From NCBI GenBank assembly GCA_024648785.1, contig JABYQB010000001.1:1-54695 (forward strand): DNA of 54,695 bases, read 5' to 3'. Position numbers and translations under genes: made by a program. Below the pieces are notes generated by a model, which was not told the origin of the DNA, did not search any database, and saw nothing but the letters and a program-made list of their open reading frames with translations. The stretch comes from Candidatus Westeberhardia cardiocondylae. GTDB taxonomy: Bacteria > Pseudomonadota > Gammaproteobacteria > Enterobacterales > Enterobacteriaceae. Positions 54,295-54,695 of the stretch are shown piece after piece. Each line of letters begins with the position of its first letter. The first letter of the stretch is position 1.

Positions 54295-54695
54295 ATGTAT
54301 AAATTTAGAATTCATGGACCAACTAAATTATGTGGTTCTGTTAATATTTCTAGAGCTAAGAATTCTATATTGCCTATTTTATTTTTGACATTATTATCAG
54401 AAGAATTAATAGAAATTAAAGATGTTCCTAAATTAAAAGATGTTGATATTTCTATGAAATTATTACGGGGTTTTGGAGTTAAAATTATATCTTATAAAAA
54501 TTCTTTGTTTATTAATGCTAGTGATGTTGATGTGTCTTATATTCCTTCCCGTAAGTTAGTAGGTTCTATTAGAGCGTCTATTTGGTTATTGGCTCCATTG
54601 TTGTCACGTTTTGGTAGTTGTGTTATTGCTTGCCCCGGAGGTTGTTCTATTGGGGTTAGGCCAATAGATCTTCATGTATATGGTTTGCAAAAGTT
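54295..54695 (+). CDS. murA: UDP-N-acetylglucosamine 1-carboxyvinyltransferase (5' part, cut by window end)
   Basis: MurA transfers enolpyruvate from PEP to UDP-GlcNAc, the first committed peptidoglycan step. About 133 residues are visible. They include the substrate Lys22 (SRAKN), the conserved Arg in IRASIW and the active-site Cys in PGGCSIGVRPIDLH. The normally conserved Gly20 of the SGAKN motif reads Arg here. GAGG lies about 10 nt before the ATG. It is adjacent to ibaG, the E. coli order, and the two are probably co-transcribed. Confidence 0.95.
   Translation, partial: MYKFRIHGPTKLCGSVNISRAKNSILPILFLTLLSEELIEIKDVPKLKDVDISMKLLRGFGVKIISYKNSLFINASDVDVSYIPSRKLVGSIRASIWLLAPLLSRFGSCVIACPGGCSIGVRPIDLHVYGLQK

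Overview
The window looks like a stretch of the chromosome of a genome-reduced, host-restricted gammaproteobacterial symbiont of Enterobacterales ancestry. The base composition is extremely AT-rich, intergenic regions are nearly pure A/T, the predicted proteins match Escherichia coli orthologues almost end to end, and many E. coli gene neighbourhoods survive with genes missing from inside them. TGA is still a stop codon (atpH ends with it), so the genetic code looks standard. I saw no insertion sequences, prophage, CRISPR array, toxin-antitoxin pair or foreign island. The exact genus cannot be fixed from this window; the nearest comparison is a Buchnera- or Blochmannia-like insect symbiont.

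Layout: tRNA-Leu(CAA), mnmG and a complete ATP synthase operon atpBEFHAGDC (0.3-9.4 kb); ptsN, a tRNA-Val/tRNA-Lys pair divergent from gltX, nupC and mntH (9.6-15.3 kb; E. coli neighbourhood gltX-nupC-mntH-glk); rppH and lgt (15.8-17.4 kb); glk, rnpB and rsmI on the minus strand (17.6-20.4 kb); recB (one-base frameshift) and recD, an AI-2E/PerM-family membrane protein, fbaA-pgk, and recC (21.1-34.7 kb); rpsI-rplM and sodA (34.8-36.4 kb); four tRNAs plus birA-murB (37.0-39.4 kb; the E. coli murB-birA-thrU-tyrU-glyT-thrT block); ung, grpE, smpB-ssrA (39.7-42.4 kb); fmt-def, tsaC-aroE, then 23S and 5S rRNA without 16S (42.5-49.7 kb); dut, rpmB-rpmG (49.7-51.3 kb); rnhA/dnaQ, gmhA, ibaG and the 5' part of murA (51.5-54.7 kb).

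Together these encode oxidative energy generation (F1Fo), glycolytic steps (glk, fbaA, pgk), import of nucleosides and Mn2+, Mn superoxide dismutase, RecBCD repair plus Ung and Dut, trans-translation, formyl-Met initiation and deformylation, tRNA modification (mnmG, tsaC), peptidoglycan precursors (murA, murB), lipoprotein acylation (lgt) and the first step of LPS heptose synthesis (gmhA). The cell therefore probably still has a wall and some outer-membrane biogenesis.

I found no convincing new biological system. The best observations are: (1) a T10 tract in recB where adding one base restores a reading frame that aligns to E. coli RecB without gaps, a candidate for rescue by transcriptional slippage; (2) a split rrn operon in which 23S-5S still carries what looks like the truncated 16S-23S spacer (boxA, a GAGTCTCT element and the 23S processing stem) behind a new promoter-like sequence; (3) a BirA reduced to its catalytic core; (4) rsmI overlapping the 5' end of rnpB; (5) a degenerate tRNA-like fold next to the thrT cluster; (6) a strong T/G bias of the plus strand that visibly shapes protein composition.
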